This document shows positions 62,817-64,000 of a stretch of DNA of 64,000 bases, one piece after another. The notes below the pieces were generated by a model. The model worked only from the letters and a program-made list of their open reading frames with translations. It searched no databases and was not told the origin of the DNA. The number at the start of each line of letters is the position of its first letter. Within the stretch, counting starts at the first letter, position 1. Source of the DNA: Hymenobacter persicinus (GTDB taxonomy: Bacteria > Bacteroidota > Bacteroidia > Cytophagales > Hymenobacteraceae); the NCBI RefSeq assembly GCF_004167665.1, contig NZ_SEWE01000001.1:1-64000 (forward strand), read 5' to 3'. Position numbers and translations under genes: made by a program.

Positions 62817-63083
62817 ATGGCTGACCATCCCGAAGAGCACCAGAAAATCATTGAGGCCCACGAAAAAGCCGCGCACTACTTTGAGCACGCCCTGCAAAAT
62901 CACCGGGCGGCGGCTGAGCACCTCAAAAAAGGCGACCACGAGAAGGCCGCCCACCACGGCTACACCGCCTACGGATTTGCCTCCCATGCGCAGAAGCATG
63001 CCGAAGAGGCCGCTTTGCACCACTCGCATGAGCACGGCCACAACGAGCCGCTGCATGCCCATGAACAGGGCGGCCAGCAATAG
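62817..63083 (+). CDS. Small His-rich helical protein
   Basis: An 88-residue, highly helical protein with 17 or more histidines and repeats of (A/H)EKAA(H)H (IEAHEKAAHYFEHALQNHRA, KKGDHEKAAHHGYTAYGFAS, then HHSHEHGHNE). It is cytoplasmic, without signal peptide. It could bind Zn2+, Ni2+ or Cu2+ as a buffer, which fits the metal cluster. A strong terminator follows at 63093-63126. Confidence 0.65.
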   Translation: MADHPEEHQKIIEAHEKAAHYFEHALQNHRAAAEHLKKGDHEKAAHHGYTAYGFASHAQKHAEEAALHHSHEHGHNEPLHAHEQGGQQ

Positions 63084-63092
63084 CCGAGCGTG

Positions 63093-63126
63093 AAACCGCC
63101 CGCCTCAGAAAAGAGGCGGGCGGTTT
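63093..63126. terminator. Rho-independent terminator
   Basis: A 14-bp perfect stem AAACCGCCCGCCTC / GAGGCGGGCGGTTT with loop AGAAAA and a trailing TT. It ends the His-rich gene and precedes the last lipoprotein gene. Confidence 0.88.
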
Positions 63127-63176
63127 TAGTTTTTAGCCATTGCTATCGACGTCTCAACCACTAGGATTTTTTGTTT

Positions 63177-63863
63177 ATGGCGCGTCTCTGCCCCGCTTCG
63201 CTTCCATTCGTTTGCTTACTTTCCGCGCTGGCGTTGAGCGGCTGCGACCCAAAACCGGCCCCGCAGGCTACAAAACCCACGCCTCTGCCGCCCCCGGCGC
63301 ATGGGGACGCCCGCGAGCCGGTAACCCACGCCGACCCACCCGGAGAGCCAGCCACGGTGCGTGGCATCGTGGCGGCACTGCGCGACGAGGTACTCAACAA
63401 CAACTCGGTTGAAAACCCCGACCACGTCTTCATCCATCTGCTAGAAGTGTACCACCACAGTGGCTTGGACCTGGCGCAGGCGCAACTGCGGCGCGGCAAA
63501 GAGGCGGCACTGCGCCTGGCAGCTGATACGTTGCGTCACCGCAGCCAGCGTAATTTAAAACAGCTCGAAGCCCTGCACTTAAATCAGCACAGCCCGGGGG
63601 CCGACTTCCGCGCGACTTCTCCGGCCCAGGTGCGGGCCTTGCAGCAGGCTTTGCAACGGGTCCGGCGCATACTGGCTACCCCGGTGAAAGCGGGCAATCC
63701 AGACCAGGAGTTTGCAGCCCTGACGGCCTTGTATTACCAAAGTGGGTTGCTCCTGGCCCGGACCGAGTTGCGCTACGGCCGGGAAGCCAGGCAAAAAGCT
63801 CTGGCCAAGCAATGGTCGGAGGCGCAGCAGCGCGAGTTGCGGGCGCTAAATGCCTGGAAATAG
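63177..63863 (+). CDS. DUF305-like lipoprotein, paralogue of the gene at 58242
   Basis: A 228-residue protein with lipobox LALSGC (Cys24 from ATG 63177). A Pro-rich linker is followed by two DUF305-like helical units: NPDHVFIHLLEVYHHSGLDL (about 80-140) and NPDQEFAALTALYYQSGLLL (about 175-225). Each has the D..F..L...Y..SGL pattern. The order signal, linker, two units matches the lipoprotein at 58242-58910. Some of the usual histidines are replaced by tyrosines, so metal binding is uncertain. The remaining 130 bases of the window show nothing further. Confidence 0.65.
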   Translation: MARLCPASLPFVCLLSALALSGCDPKPAPQATKPTPLPPPAHGDAREPVTHADPPGEPATVRGIVAALRDEVLNNNSVENPDHVFIHLLEVYHHSGLDLAQAQLRRGKEAALRLAADTLRHRSQRNLKQLEALHLNQHSPGADFRATSPAQVRALQQALQRVRRILATPVKAGNPDQEFAALTALYYQSGLLLARTELRYGREARQKALAKQWSEAQQRELRALNAWK

Positions 63864-64000
63864 ATGGGAGCTCAACAGTAAAATAGAACGGGTCGTAGCA
63901 ATACGCGGCGCGGTATTACGCAGAGAAATTTAAGATAGGCCAGCGAGCGACTTTCCACAGCGGAGCATGCAACGCAAATAGGTAGTCTCGTGTTGAGGCC

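Overview
The window looks like a large conjugative or mobilisable plasmid, or an integrated copy of one, from a high-GC member of the Bacteroidota. Hymenobacter or a close relative is my best guess. The reasons are the TraO-like outer-membrane protein, the BtgA/MobB-type mobilisation genes, a Rep_3 initiator with iterons, -7 promoter boxes of the Bacteroidota form TAnnTTTG, and few Shine-Dalgarno sites. The taxon is inferred from protein style and was not searched.

Layout. 1-2.2 kb: the tail of a conjugative type IV secretion cluster (VirB5/TrbJ-like, TraO-like, lipoprotein), closed by a strong terminator. 2.2-4.3 kb: small orphan genes, including a tandem paralogous pair. 4.4-7 kb: short repeats and palindromes, an AbiEi-like (DUF6088) regulator with an 18-bp palindromic operator but no toxin partner, and a tyrosine recombinase. 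7.1-25 kb: a defence island. It holds a type I restriction-modification operon (hsdM, hsdS, a broken DUF1016 nuclease, an opposed RES-domain gene, hsdR, a zinc peptidase), then a 1332-residue GHKL ATPase with a C-terminal DUF3883 nuclease-like domain, then a three-gene ABC-3C/Lamassu-like cassette (DUF4297 nuclease, winged-helix middle component, SMC-like ATPase with a zinc hook). The last two blocks are clearly more AT-rich than the flanks, which suggests acquisition.

25-35 kb: the plasmid backbone. On the minus strand run BtgA-like accessory, relaxase, VirD4-type coupling protein and a Fic/VbhA-like toxin-antitoxin pair. On the plus strand are parA and a small ParB-like gene, preceded by a 410-bp array of 8-bp TTCTGnnn repeats that is the likely partition site. 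The replication origin has one run of iterons about 21-22 bp apart, scattered oppositely oriented iterons, and the rep gene.

35.5-38.7 kb: a mercury-resistance cassette (ArsR-type regulator, MerT-MerP fusion, MerA-like reductase, GDCCVxC protein, small secreted protein). It is bounded by 57-bp inverted repeats and a 6-bp direct repeat but carries no transposase. 38.7-42.6 kb: small plasmid genes and an ArdC-type antirestriction protein; two of these units share a conserved upstream element.

43-63.9 kb: metal-handling cargo. It holds a DUF6660 protein, a CzcA-type RND pump fused to its own TolC-like channel, its membrane-fusion partner, a NicO-like membrane protein, a CPC-type P-ATPase, a CDF exporter, a frameshifted CDF relative, a dihydrolipoamide dehydrogenase, a frameshifted ZIP transporter, two DUF305-like lipoproteins, and an SDR, a GH1-like glycosidase, a DUF1345 protein and a bestrophin. 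Together the genes describe a self-maintaining element carrying several defence systems, an antirestriction gene for entry into new hosts, and cargo against divalent metals and mercury.
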